This document shows, piece by piece, positions 45,997 to 58,044 of a stretch of DNA of 64,000 nt. This DNA is from Amblyornis subalaris (taxonomy: Eukaryota; Chordata; Aves; Passeriformes; Ptilonorhynchidae). Where the stretch lies: the NCBI GenBank assembly GCA_018881555.1, contig JACAXG010000014.1:1975959-2039958 (forward strand), given 5' to 3'. How positions within the stretch are numbered: the stretch's first letter is position 1; each line of letters begins with the position of its first letter. Below the pieces are notes generated by a model. The model was given only the letters and a program-made list of their open reading frames with translations, was not told the DNA's origin and did no database searches. A program made the position numbers and the translations under genes.

Positions 45997-48900
45997 GTTC
46001 CCACATCTTGACTCTGTGTTTTCCTATTCATTCCCTGTGGAAATCAGGGAAATAGGCATTTAAAAGGGAAGGCTTTGGGCCAGCTTCCATAAATGTTCCA
46101 TAAATTCCACGTATGCCCTAGAATAAANATGAGATTTAAGTAACTGCTCTGTAAAACTCCTCTGCTTACTTCTGATAATCATTTTTATTGTTCTGCAATT
46201 GTTGGGAATAAAGAAAAGTCAAGCTATGAAAGAGACAGGGGGGAAAAAAGATATCTCAAATTGCAGAAGGATTTTTTTCAGCTCATTCCAAAGAAATAAG
46301 GAATGTTACAGATTAAAAGAGTATTTAATGGAAGTTACAAGTCTTGGAAAGATTTTCCTCTCGGGTAATACCTTTATGCGTTCATTGTTCCCAGCTCCAC
46401 ATGGAAAGGAGAATGGCTGAGCAAGAATTGACCAGGAAACAGGGTTTGCCTTCCACTGCTGATTGTTAAAAGTGCTTTTTGGCATTTTAAACAATCTTTA
46501 AATGCAGCCTAAACCCATCTATTTAGAGATAATTGAATGACAAGCAACTGTACAAGGCTCCGCAGAGAGACTCAGAAATTTCCTGTCCCTCAAAGCGACA
46601 AATCCTAAGGCAGCACTGGAAAAAGTCCCGGCATGAATGGAAGATGGTTCCTTTCAGATGATTTACTTTAGGGCAGAACTCGAGAGAGAGGCCTTAAAGC
46701 CTTGTAAATATTGCAAAGNCTTCAATAAAAGTGGCAGAGCTGGCAAACTGTGCCTCGCTGGGAGCCAAGAGTGTCTCTGTTTGGACCTTCTGCTAAAAGA
46801 GCAGCAGAAGAGGTGAAGGCCTTTCCTGTCCAGTGGGAAGGAGGAGGATAAGGGCCCTCTCACGCTCTCTAGGATTATGGGATTGACACTGGGGTGAGAC
46901 CTGTGCTGGTTAAACTCATCCCTTTCCTGGGTAAATCCCTGCTGATCCTGAGCCCTGCAAGCCTGGAGCNCCTGCTGGGGGTGTTGAAGGCTTGAGAGCT
47001 CAGAGGTGCAGAGACACTCCATCCAGAGCTGGTGTAAGGAACACCTTGGGAAAGGCAGGAAAAGCATTCCCAAGGCTGATTTTACTGATATTCCACCCGG
47101 CTGCAGTCTCAACACCATCACTTGGAGGTGAATGAATAAAGTATGAAGTAGTTAAAGCGATTTGACTTAACCAAAGACACTTTTTCCAGCCTGGGGATTG
47201 CATTTCCATGCAGCTCCAGCACGGCCTGGGTTCCTTTGGTTCTCCCAGCTCCCAGTGCAAGGCAGGAACTCCATCCCCAGGCACTCAGACATCTGGAATA
47301 CCAGGAGGAACACAAATTGCCTTAATGCTGAGGCTCTGTGGTCTCCTAATGAACGGTGGAGGTTGAGATAAGTAAAAGGCAAATAGCAAATTACAGGCTG
47401 AGAGCTCACCACTAACACACTCTCACTGCATTTCAGCCTCCCAGAGAGTCCCTCCGTTAGCACAGGCGTGTGCAGGGATAACACAGCTCCAGCTGCATAA
47501 TCGACACAGGAAAACACAGGAGGGAAAGGGAAAAAAAGCCATTTTTAACCAGCTGCTGAGGCAATGAGAGACAAGGCTCCCCCCGTGTCGCTGCGACACA
47601 GATCCCTCTGTGAGGGGACAACTGGCATTCCTTAGGGAAGAGTAAGGAGCAGCCCAAAGCTCCACACCTCCAGAGGTGTCTGGCAGCTTTACCACCCAAA
47701 TTAATTGGAGCAATAATCAAAGGGAATGGCAGATCATGACGCAAACTTTGGAGGCTAAAAAATCTGTATTTTAAACAGGACTCGTCCTAGAGAAGCTTCC
47801 ACTTCCATTACTGTGTTTTATTTCATTTCTCCTGGCACTCCAGCTTGGAAGGGTCCTGAGTTATTCACTCATCACCTCCCAGGATTCCAGAACAGCAGAT
47901 AATTTGCTTTCATGCAATTTTAACTCAGCCTTCGTTTGTCTACAAATTCGGATTTAAACATGCAGTGGTGGTGTGCAAATGCCTTCCTGTGTAGAGGCCA
48001 TGGGACTGTTACAGCCAGCTATGAATGACACGAAGAGAATTCAGCTGCTCTTAGGCAATATTCAGATTATTTTCAGCAATTCCACCTCCAAGAAAAAAAA
48101 AACAACAAACCCTCAAGAAGAGAAACCTGTAAAGCAGCTTTGGCAGTTTCCAGTGGCTGCCTGATTTCCCTGCTTGCTGACACACGTCCCTGATGAGGGC
48201 AGCTGAAAAGATAAATCAGCATCGAAATATCCCAGGTTTCCTTTCAGAGCGTGCCTAATCTCCCAAATTCCTGTATTGATGACCTCATTTTCCAGAGTCA
48301 GAGCTAGCTGGGAGTTGGAACCTGGAGATGCCAGCGCTTGGTGCTTTACTATGGGATTTATGCTTTGAGCAGCTGGGATTTGGGGAATTTCGTCCACTTT
48401 ATCAGCCTGCAACTCTGACCCGTGGCCGGACAGCGCCTGCTGGGAAATTCCTGTGGAAACAAACATTCCTGCAGGGCAACTGGGATAGACTGGTTTCCAG
48501 AGAATGCTTGAAAAACACCTTGCACCCTCAGCAGGAGGGGTTGGCCGAGTTACACGTACAGGGAAAAAGGATTTCCAGATATATTCGGGTCTAAATTTAT
48601 CTGGGGTGAGGAAAAACCAAGCCCGGAGCTGGAATGGCCCCGTGGGCATTCAACAGGTGGTCTCTGCCGCTTTGGATGGAAAGCAGGGACAAGGTAAGAA
48701 ATAAAACAAGCAAACAATCAATCCATCCCCCAAATGCAAATATTTAATCGGTTAAAGATTGGCCATTTGCTAAATAATTGCTGTGGTAGCCCAGGAGTAA
48801 GAGTGGGTTTTTGCAGCATCCTGAGGGATTCTCCTCGTGCTGGAGGTTAAATAAAACCCTGCCACGGGCCCCTGAGGGGGTTCACAGTCCCAGCAGCTCG

Positions 48901-51900
48901 GCAAACNCACGGCACGTGGGCAGGTGCAGCGAGGCAAAGCGCCAGAACTCTGAAAGCTGTGTGATCCGTAAACAATTCCCGCCGTTAGGAGAGGAATGGG
49001 TAATCAGCCCTCGGGATTGAAATGTGAATCCCGTCCGCAAGTTGTTTACGTGGAACTGTCCTTCGTTGTAACTTCCCTGTGTTCAATGGGTTNGTTCTGC
49101 TGTAACTCAGAATATCCTGATTTTTCCCAGGAATCTCGGCCCTCCTACGCTGACACAATCCTGGGATGAGCCTGCCTTTATGCAGGCCGACACCTCCGAG
49201 CGCACATGGAACCANGAAGGGATTCCCATTCCCAGCCCATCAGGCAGTTCCTTTCGTGTTTTGTTCAGTGAGCACCAAGCACGGTGCTCAAGGAATGAAA
49301 TGCAGCGGATCAGCGGTTGGGAAGAAATTCCGATGAAGCAGCAGTTAGTGCAGGGAATCCAAACCCCAGCATTCCCTGGGAACTCCACCTCAGCCTGCTC
49401 CTCCGCTGCATCCCTACGGCTCCGATTCCTGCACGGAGCTCCCAGCACAGCTCCCACACGGACAAGGATGCCCCTTAAAACACATTTTGGTGTGCAGATT
49501 ATAATAAATAACCCCCCCTGTAACTCTGGAGTGCCCGGCAGAGCGGGGCAATCCTGGTTTCCCTCGCTCAGCTCCCTGAATCGGCCCCTCGGCACTCCCG
49601 GCCATACATCCCCGTGCCGCAGGGAATGTAAATCCCTCCCGTGTGTCCCGTGCAGCACCGGGATGAAGGGCTGAGCTGGGAAAATGTCACTGCTCTACAT
49701 GACTCAGACGTTCTGCACGTGGGTGAACGTGGACTGACTGCGCCTGGGGGATGCTCTGGGAAAAAATCTCTTCCAGGAGTGGAGGAATAGTTCGGGAATG
49801 GGATAAGGCAGAAAGGGCAGTGGTGTTCTGCTTCGCCTTGCTCGGGAGAAGGAATTCCAGCATCTTCCTGATCTTTAACACCAACTTCCTTCCCGCTGCC
49901 CTCCGTGGGAGCACACAGGTGCTATTTGGGTTCTCTCAGATGTTACATAATGCACGCAAGGCCTTTCCCTNTCCGGGAAAACTTCCTTTTACCTCTGCTA
50001 ACTTCAAACCGAGGCAGCCAAACCCTCACGGANCGGCAGTGCCACCCCTGCCCCGAGGCTGGCCCGACTTCCTCGTGTCCACCTGACCCCAAATCTCCTC
50101 CCCCCGTGTGTGCTCCTCCCGCAGCAGCGCTGGGATCCCAAACAAGGGTTTGGTGCTGGGATTTAGCTGCATCTCTGCCTGGAGCACCTGGATTCTGGAG
50201 CACACGGATTCCTGCCCGCCTGCCTCCCGTGCTGGGTGGAAGGACAGCCAGAGGGTTGCTCAATTTGCCCCTTCAGTTGAGTTAGGTGCAAAGATGGAGT
50301 TTATGATGGCTACAACGATGTGGAAAAGTCGTTTTAAATGTGGTCCACAAATTCTGGACGCTCAGGAAAGCAGAGGTTGATCTGCAGCACCCACAGGGAT
50401 CTCATTTGGAGAGAGGCTTCCGACCATTCCGTACCAGCACAGCAGCTGGGAGCAGTTAAAGGTCAGACTGATCCCATGCCTAAATAACTCAACTGAATTC
50501 TAAATAACAGTTCTAAATAACCCAACTGCCCCCAGCTGATTTATCAGTGCACTCCCCTGCCTCTGCTCAGGCACAGGGAAAGGAGCAGATGCAGCTTCTC
50601 TGGAACAACAACATTCCCNGAGCAGCTCTGTCCCATTTTCTTCCAAGGCCAAATTAATTTTTCAACAATTTTCCTCTTCTTCCCTCCCCTCAAGTTTCCT
50701 CAGTCGTTTCCTTACATAACCAGCTGCTCCTTGCGGTTTGTGCACAAATCCCTTCCTTTCCAGCTTTCCCTGGGCTTTTGGGGTGGAAGCACAGTTGGTT
50801 TTGAACAGAACTTGACTCCCAAACAAAACCTCAAATTTGTCACCAGAGACCAGCACCAGGTTTAAATTGCAAACACTTAAAAATTGAGAGTTCTCAAAGA
50901 TCTGTTCCAGAAATATCTGAAATATTTTTGCTCTTGGTGACAAACCTCAGTTCCTTGTGAGCTTTGGGACATCCGTCGAAGGCTTTGAAGTTCACGAGGT
51001 TGTGCAAACAAATCAGTCTACAAACAAAATAGCTGAGATATCTGGGCTGTAAAACAAAAAATTTACTTTCAATTGTAGCCCTTATTTTATTCAGACTTCT
51101 TTGCTTTGCTCTGAGTCATTTCTGAGGCAGCTGAAAGCAGCAGCCTGGGTTGTGTGCAATGTGAGCAGGTGAATATTGCCATAGCTATGACAGGCATCNG
51201 TGGCAAACAGGCACCGAACTCTTGTGCAAGTGCATCTCCTCCGAGATCTCAGGAAAGGAAGCAGNGTTGCACCACTCCAGGCACCGCTCCGAAAGGGGGA
51301 GAGAAAAAAGCGAGCGAGATACTTGCAAGACATAAGAAGTAAAAAGGGAGATGCATTTTTTTTCCCCACGGGTTTAACCCCATCTATGCAGGGAGGAACA
51401 GCTTCCTTTGCAGGCCCCTGCATCCCTGGGAGCAAACAGGTTTGCACACACAAAGCTGTGGATGTCATGGATTAGCCATAAAGCAAATTAAAAGCTCTCC
51501 AAAATCTGGCTTGGCAGGACACAGAGCAGATGCTTGTCAGCCCCACGTGTCCTGGGTGCTTTTTGGGCACAGAGNGGGTGGAATGAGTATTCCCACGGGC
51601 CTAAGGTGCTCCCCAGGCAGCATTTCAGCACATCTCCCATTCCAGCTGGAATAACGTCCATTCTCCATGCGCAGCTTCCCTGCTTTTTTCCCACTAAACC
51701 TGCACCATCCGGAAACCACNCCAGGGGCTCATGGAATTGCTCTCAAGACAGACACAGTTATTTGTGCCATACTCNGGAGGAAAAAGATAAACAAGCATCC
51801 CAATTCCTAAGGCATTAAAATGCACAGTCCCCANTCTACCTTGTGCTGACTCAGCAGAGCCTAAGCGTTTATTGCAGGGATTCTGCTCCCTGCTATCCAA

Positions 51901-52175
51901 GCTTTATCCAACAGGGAGGCAGGTCTTGCACCTGCTTCCCACTGAGGGATTACCGGCAGCCACCGGCAACTCTGAGAAAACCAAGGAGCAAAGATCTGCC
52001 AGCAANGAGCATTCCCAGCACGCTGGCGTGAGCAGCACTGTCACCTTCCCTCCTCCATCACCCCCACCTATTGCGACCTTTCCACTCGCGGGTGTTTGGT
52101 TTTTAGGGAATCCCTAAGGCAAACCCATCTTCNTGACAGCATCAACACCGGGAAATTCCCGGCTGCCGCAACAAG
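45997..52175. other. upstream of SPTSSB; probable 5' intron or intergenic
   Basis: No coding exon, RNA gene or repeat family recognised on either strand. If the CpG island at 52-53 kb is the SPTSSB promoter, this is its first intron. Base composition is mixed, with AT-rich patches near 46.2 and 48.7 kb. Confidence 0.45.
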
Positions 52176-52250
52176 TCACAGGATCACGGAATGATTTGGG
52201 TTGGAAGGGACCTTNAAGCTCATCCCACTCCCACNGGCAGGGAGACCTTG
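52176..52250 (-). mobile_element. CR1 LINE tail remnant
   Basis: A short antisense remnant, 'tcacaggatcacggaatgatttgggttggaagggacctt' and a decayed continuation, cut off at the edge of the CpG island. Confidence 0.75.
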
Positions 52251-52560
52251 GAGCCCGGAGAGCCCTTGCCGGAGGCTGCCGGTGCGTGTGGAACGCCAGC
52301 AGCTCCCTCGAGCGAGGCAGAGCGCAGCAAATTCCGGGGGTTGCGCCGCTTCCAGCCCCGCTCCCGGGCCTTCCCCCCGCGCTCCTTACCGAGCCGCCGG
52401 GACCCGCCGTGCCAGCGGCCGCGCTCGCCAAGGTCACCGGCCCCGGGCTGCGGGGATGCTCCGGGACGCGCCTCCGTCGCGATGGCCTCGGGCGAGCCGA
52501 GCGGAGCCGGGAACGAGCGCCGGCACCGGGAACACCGGGATGCGCGAACGCCGGGGCTCG

Positions 52561-52640
52561 GCGGCACGGGCGCTCCGGGATGCGGGAACGCGGGCGCTCC
52601 GGGATGCGGCCGCTCCGGGATGCGGGAACACGGGCGCACC
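52561..52640. repeat. short GC-rich tandem repeat in the CpG island
   Basis: The word gctccgggatgcgg recurs three times, with ggaacgcggg or ggaacacggg between copies. Spacing is irregular, about 18-27 bases. Confidence 0.75.
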
Positions 52641-52720
52641 GCGGCCCCGCGCCTCCCTCACCTCCGCTCCGCGCACCTCAGCTCCTCATCCCGGCGCTGG
52701 CGGCGCTTAAATACCCACCT

Positions 52721-52780
52721 TTCCCCCTCCCTCCCCCGGTCCTTCCCTCCCTCCCCTGGTCCTTCCCTCCCTCCCCGGCC
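52721..52780. repeat. 20-bp pyrimidine tandem repeat x 3
   Basis: Three consecutive 20-base units close to ccttccctccctcccctggt. The strand asymmetry is complete: the plus strand is almost only C and T. It lies between the two candidate minus-strand donors. Confidence 0.88.
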
Positions 52781-53130
52781 GCTCACCTCCCGCCCCGCTC
52801 GCTGCCGTGGCTGCGGCCGCCGGGGCCGCTCCCGCCGCCCCGCCCGCCGCCGCCGCCGCTGCCGCAGCCGCCGCGCCCGGGCTTGCGGCGCCGGGGCCGG
52901 GGGAGGAGCGGCGAGCCGGGCTCGGGGAAACCCGTGGGACGGAGCCGGCTGTCACCTCCGGCACGCCGCCCGTTCCCCCGGAGCGCGGCGTTTCCCTGGA
53001 GCCGGCGGCTTTTCCCGGCGCTGGCGTCACGCGCCGCGGGATGCGGGGATGCGCCAGACCTGCCCCGCGCGGAGCCGCCGGGAGCGCTTCGTATCGCGCC
53101 CGTCCATCGCGATAGGCGCGCCGGCAGGGT

Positions 53131-54266
53131 GGGTGTCCTGCCAGCATCCCGGCTCCGAGGGGCTGAGCGGGAAGGAGCTGGGAAATGCGCCGCAGCGCGG
53201 CTGGGAGAAGCTGTTCCGGCGGGAGGAGGGGGGAATGGTGGTGGTTTCAGCGTTTGTCACCATTTATCAGGGATCACCAGGGATCGGGTGAGGGCTTTCC
53301 AGAAAGGAGAGATGTGGATGGACGAGCACCTACAAGACTTTATCTGGAATTCTGTGACATACAACGTGAGGCTGCCAATCACGAGGCGCAGGTTTCTGTA
53401 GTTTATTCTGTCCTGCAGATAAAAACACAGGATTTAGTGTCCTGCTCGCTACCAAACAGCTACTTAAGAACTTAACTTTGCAGTTTAAATGAGAAATAAA
53501 AGCTTCAGCAANGCTTTTTTCCCTATTTTCGGTGGGACAGCAGGATTCCAGGTACAATCTCCATCACCAAGCAGTGTCACTGTTCTGGCACCCACTGGCG
53601 TCTTCCAACCACAAAGGAATTCAAACTGTTTCAGGGGCCAGATGTAAGCGCTGGCATCAAAGCCGTTCTTTTCCTATTTGAGCACATTTTAACGAAGCTT
53701 TAAAAATGCCCTTTCCTCGGCCAACACCTCTGAAAGGCACTTGCACAGACGGAGCTGCTGCCAAAGGGGCGACGAGGATGCGACGCTCTCATTCCCGGCT
53801 CTTTCTTCTGCTGCTGTTTTTATGGATGCTGACTGTGGAACTGATGCTTGCTTAGCCTTTGATCTTCAACTATTCGTAGGCAAAGGTTTCGTTTTAAATG
53901 TACAGATACTCGTGTCCCTTTCTGGCTCGGAGCAGAGCTGCCACCTGTCCTGGAGTTGTGTGTTGNGTCTGGGCACGACTTGGTGCGGTGAAATCCCTGG
54001 TGCCCGCGTGGGCAAGGGTTGAGGTGGTCGGAGTGGGTTTGCCGGTGATCGGCTGTGGGTGGGTGTCACACCAATCCCGGAAAAATACCGGGATAAAAAC
54101 CGTCCTCGGTTATCAGGGCACTTGCTCCACGCAGCAGCTTAATTGAGGGTATTCCAGGGACTGCTGAGGGTGTTTTACAGGGAAGAAGTTACAAATAACT
54201 GTGCCACANTCTCATTTGTCACCCCGAGGAGCTGCCACTGTCTTGCTTCAATCCTCCTGCTGATGG
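53131..54266. other. intergenic right of the CpG island
   Basis: CpG density falls off within 150 bases. A plus-strand donor-like GG|GTGAGG is seen at about 53287-53293 but no associated coding frame. Nothing else is recognised. Confidence 0.45.
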
Positions 54267-54655
54267 TCACAGAACCACTGAACCTTGGAATGGTTTAGGC
54301 TGGAAAACACCTCCAGGATCATCGAGTCCAAGTGTTCCCAAGGCCACCACCAAACCGTGTCCCCGAGTGCCACATCCACACGGCTTTTAAATCCCTCCAG
54401 GGANGGGAACTCCACCAGTGCCCTGGGCAGCTGTGCCAGCGCTGGACAACCCTTTCCAGGAAGGAATTGTTCTCCATATCCAACCCGAACCTCCCCTGGC
54501 ACACCTTGAGANTGTTTCCTCATCCCTGGGAGCAGAGCCCGATCCCCCCTGGCTGTCCCCTCCTGTCAGGAGTTGTGCAGAGCCAGAAGGTCCCCCCTGA
54601 GCCTCCTTTCCCAACTCCCTGAGCCNCTCCTGGTGCTCCAGCCCCTTCCCCCAGG
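54267..54655 (-). mobile_element. CR1 LINE 3'-end fragment, relatively long
   Basis: About 390 bases of antisense CR1: 'ttggaatggtttaggctgg', 'ggatcatcgagtccaag', 'gggcagctgtgccagcgctggacaaccctttccaggaaggaa', 'ctgtcccctcctgtcagg', 'ccagaaggtcccccctgagcctcc' and 'tgctccagccccttcccc' follow in order. Same subfamily as the copy in NMD3 intron 2. Confidence 0.93.
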
Positions 54656-55797
54656 AGGTGAACTCGCCAGTTCATGTAGGGCAAGGTTCAGTGTGTGCAT
54701 AAATGCTCCACACTCGCCTTTTGACACAATCTGGCTTATCGAAGGAAGAAGGATTTGCCTTGCAATGAATCAGAGATTTGCNGACAATCGAGTGTTGTTT
54801 GCCTCAGCACCAGCCAAGGCTGCGGGGGCCCTGCCGAGCCCTGCTGGTGTTTCCAGAGGGAAGAACTTCCCCGAGTCGGAGCTGCCTCCTGAGTTCGGGA
54901 TTAACAGCTCTGGTGTGAAAAGTAGGACAGGGTTTAATCTACAGGAGGTTTGATTTATCATACACTGCTGCTGAGGGAGGCAAGGCTCCGTTTCCTCCCC
55001 AGCCTCCTGCTCCTGCCCTCACTCAGGACAAGCCTCTGGCTNGCCCCTTGGAAGGAATGAAAAGCAAAGCAATGGAACAGGAACAAAAAGTGAGCAAAAA
55101 GAAAAATAAATGAAGAATTAACCCTTCTATCAGACCGGGTGGAGCAGCCAGGGCTTGAAGAGGAGAGACTTTATATGCTCAAATAAATACATTTATAAAC
55201 GCACCTAACCCTTGCATTTACCAGCTGCAGGATGACCCTTTTTGCACTGAGCAGAGGAGCCAAAAACCCTCCCAATGCCTAAAAACCAGGCCCATACCAT
55301 AAAAGCTGAGGAACACAACTAAATCTGGTCGCCAGCTTCCTCAGGGTTGGCATCCTCCTGCTCCAGACCTGCTTGAACCTCAGCCTTCCCTACGAGTCTT
55401 GCGCTTGTCATGGTGAAAATCAGCCCAAGTTACCTGTATAAAGCAGANAACAGTGAGGGAGTTTGTTTCCTTGTCTCCCCAGGGGCTGCTGCTCTGGAAG
55501 GTCTGCTCCCTTCCTTGTTGTGCCACTGGNGATTTGTGTTAATGATTGCTGGGGATGCCAGCGTTGGCTTCGGCTCCTGCAGGGAACGCCCGGCTCACCC
55601 CCTCGAGACAGGAGTAAAATCCCTCNCCTGCCATAAAGGCCACAATGGCATTTATAGAGCCCAAACTGCAGCCTGGGAATATTTCCTGAGCCTTTGGGCN
55701 CTGGCACAGCCCCTGCAGAAATGCTTGCCGAAGGAGCAGGCTCTTCCCAGCCCGGATCACCGGAGGATTTCTCCTTGCAATGCTCAGAAATCCAATT
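54656..55797. other. intergenic, no gene recognised
   Basis: Unique sequence between two antisense CR1 copies. No exon or RNA gene supported. Confidence 0.5.
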
Positions 55798-56028
55798 TCA
55801 TAGAATCCCAGAACGGTTTGGGTTGGAAGAGACCTTAAAATCACCCAGTGCCACCCCCTGCCATGGGCAGGGACACCTTCCACTATCCCAGGCTGCTCCA
55901 AGCCCCGTCCAGCCTGGCCTTGGACACTTCCAGGGATGGNGCAGCCACAGCTTCTCTGGGACAGCTGTGCCAGGGCCTCCCCACCCTCCCAGGGACNAAT
56001 TTCTCCCTAAAATCTCATCTAACCCTAC
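55798..56028 (-). mobile_element. CR1 LINE 3'-end fragment
   Basis: A well-preserved antisense copy from 'tagaatcccagaacggtttgggttgg' to 'agggacnaatttctccctaaaatctcatctaaccc'. Confidence 0.94.
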
Positions 56029-57450
56029 TAGCTGAGCAGACTTGAGGATGTTCCTGCAAACCCCACNAAACAACAGCCTGAACTCTTTTCATTTTCCAGC
56101 AGTGAGCTATCTGGGTGCATTTCCCCAGATCTTGTCCAGCTTGTCTTGATTAATGGCAAGGAAACTCCCAGGGTAAGCATGGAATTCGTCTGAGTGTGCA
56201 GAATCCTCCGGGCAGAGGTGATGCTCTGGCTCAAGCCGAGTCCATCGTGTTACTAATTCTGTTCCCAAGCAACTTGCTGTTGCGATCCTGTTGGAAGTCA
56301 CCGTCTCCTGACAAAGCTGCATGGAAAGCCAACCTGACNAATGAGATAAGGACCTTTTATCGAAGTACAGGGCAGGTTGGGTAAAGCCATCAGCTCTGGG
56401 GGGTGTGGGTGAGAACCCTTTGTGGGNGATTATCCCCCCACGGTGCCACCCCCAGCTCAGTGTCGGTGCAGAGGTGGCAGGGGAGGCTGCGTGGGGACAC
56501 TGGTGACAGCAGTGGCCGGGTCTGATCCCGCCTCGTGGGGGTGAATTTGGGGTTATTTATCAGCAGCTTCGTGCTCAGAAATACCAANATTAATCAGTGT
56601 TCGGGGTTAAACGGCCTGCAGCCAGCCAGGGGAGGGGCTGGGTGGCATTCTGGGATCGGGGACCAGTAATTAGAAGGGGAAGGAATAATCAGCTTGGAGA
56701 ACAAGGGTTGGGCAAGATCTCCGATCCTGGATGAGTGACTTTTCCCATGGCTCGGGCTCCTGCCGTGTCCCTGTGCCAGAGTGAAATTGCTACAGCCACT
56801 TTGTGCTGGAGGTAAGCAAAGCGCGTGAGCTGCTGGGATAATTGCTCCAGTTGGGATTTGTCACTGACCTGGAGGTCCCAANGCGCCCATCCTCACACCT
56901 CACTGGGATATCAGGTGTGAATCCCCATCCCAGGGCTGGGAATGCTTGGTGTGCTCCCGTCACGGCTTCCAAAGTGTTCCAGAGAGAAAAGTGAAGTTGC
57001 TTTGGGAGGTTAAAGTTTCCCTCCGGAGAAGGCAGCCTTGTTTTGGGATGGTCTGGAAGGAATCAGCCATTGACCAGATCCCACCCAGTTGCTGGAAAAG
57101 ATTTTCACCCGGAGAAAGCCCAGCCTTGTGATAAATCCTACTCANTCTAGNATCAATTCNCCATGGAAAATTTCCTTAAAATGAGGAATTCTTCCCAATA
57201 TCTGGGGTTTTTTTTGGTTTGTTTTCCCGTATCTAGGTTGACCATATGGATTCAGTGTTTGTTACTGCTCTCAGTGCAAACCAATCTGATCAGTGCAGGT
57301 CTCCCTGATTTTTGGTGTTTTATCAAAGTGTTCAAAAAATTCCATTTGGGAGGCTGTTGGTAAGGTATCCCAGGAAAACGTTTGCTTCAGACTCTTGTGC
57401 TTCATTGGATCAGGATGGCTCAGAGTCCGTGGGCTCATTAATCCTTAGGG
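56029..57450. other. intergenic, no gene recognised
   Basis: No gene, RNA or repeat family recognised on either strand. Confidence 0.5.
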
Positions 57451-57553
57451 ATGTTTGGACAACGCCCTCAGGCCCAGGGTGGGATTNTTGGGGTGTCCGG
57501 CCCNGGAGNTGGNCTGGATGATCCCTNTGGGGCCATTCCAACCNGGATATTCC
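57451..57553 (+). mobile_element. CR1 LINE tail fragment, rich in N
   Basis: Sense copy of the same subfamily as at 24.4 kb: 'atgtttggacaacgccctcagg', 'ttggggtgtccggcc', 'ctggatgatccc' and 'ggggccattccaacc'. At least six N bases fall in roughly 65 bases, far above the window average. Confidence 0.85.
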
Positions 57554-57949
57554 CTGACGTTCGNGCTTCAGCTGCAAACCCCTCCCTGGCAGAGCTGTTG
57601 GGAGCTCCTGGAGCTCCCTCTTGTGCTGAGCACTTCCCACGTTTCCTGGAACCTCTCGTGTTTTCCTTCTCCATCCCACCCTCTGCCCTCCCATCCCTGC
57701 TCCTTCCCAGCTCCACCTGCCCACGTGGAACCCCTCTTGTTGTCCCTGAGCTGGATTCCAGCTCGGGGGTGGCGTCTGGAACAGCTCTGGCTGCACTTGG
57801 AGTCTCTGTCACCTCCTTGGAACCCCAGGAATCCTTCCCAGCACAGCACATTTTGCTCCTTCTCCCTTTCCAAGGGGAAAAAATAAAGATGGAAATGAAA
57901 AATAAGCGATAGAAATGACATCATTCTGCTCCTGCCCTAATCTTAGTGT
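57554..57949. other. spacer between two CR1 pieces
   Basis: Pyrimidine-rich unique sequence. No gene is recognised. Confidence 0.45.
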
Positions 57950-58044
57950 GATTCCAGGTGTGATTCCTGGGAATGTGCAGGGCCAGGAGTTGGGAGTTTA
58001 TGATCCTGATGGGTCCATTCCAGCTCAGGATATTCTATGATTCA
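57950..58044 (+). mobile_element. CR1 LINE tail fragment
   Basis: Sense tail with 'ggtgtgattcctggg', 'gcagggccaggagttggg', 'tgatcctgatgggtccattccagctcaggatattctatgattc'. It may be a second piece of the insertion that left the fragment at 57.45 kb, or an independent one. Confidence 0.88.

Larger units (their letters stand above)
52251..53130 (-). promoter_or_regulatory. SPTSSB: CpG island; candidate distal promoter and 5' exon of SPTSSB
   Basis: Nearly 0.9 kb of very dense CpG without any recognisable protein. On the minus strand two strong splice donors occur: GAG|GTGAGC with exon end at 52787, and GAG|GTGAGG with exon end at 52662. A TATA-like TATTTAA lies at 52707-52713, upstream of the second donor. 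SPTSSB, the next gene downstream on that strand, has an acceptor immediately before its start and needs an upstream exon. The distance would be about 7 kb. A non-coding RNA promoter in either direction remains possible. Open frames of over 360 codons on the plus strand are GC artefacts. Confidence 0.45.

Noticed and set aside
52191..53401. Overlapping open frames of 366 and 401 codons on the plus strand
   Set aside because: They start in a CR1 remnant and run through the CpG island in more than one frame at once. Composition is Pro/Arg/Ala/Ser from GC content, with no conserved motif.
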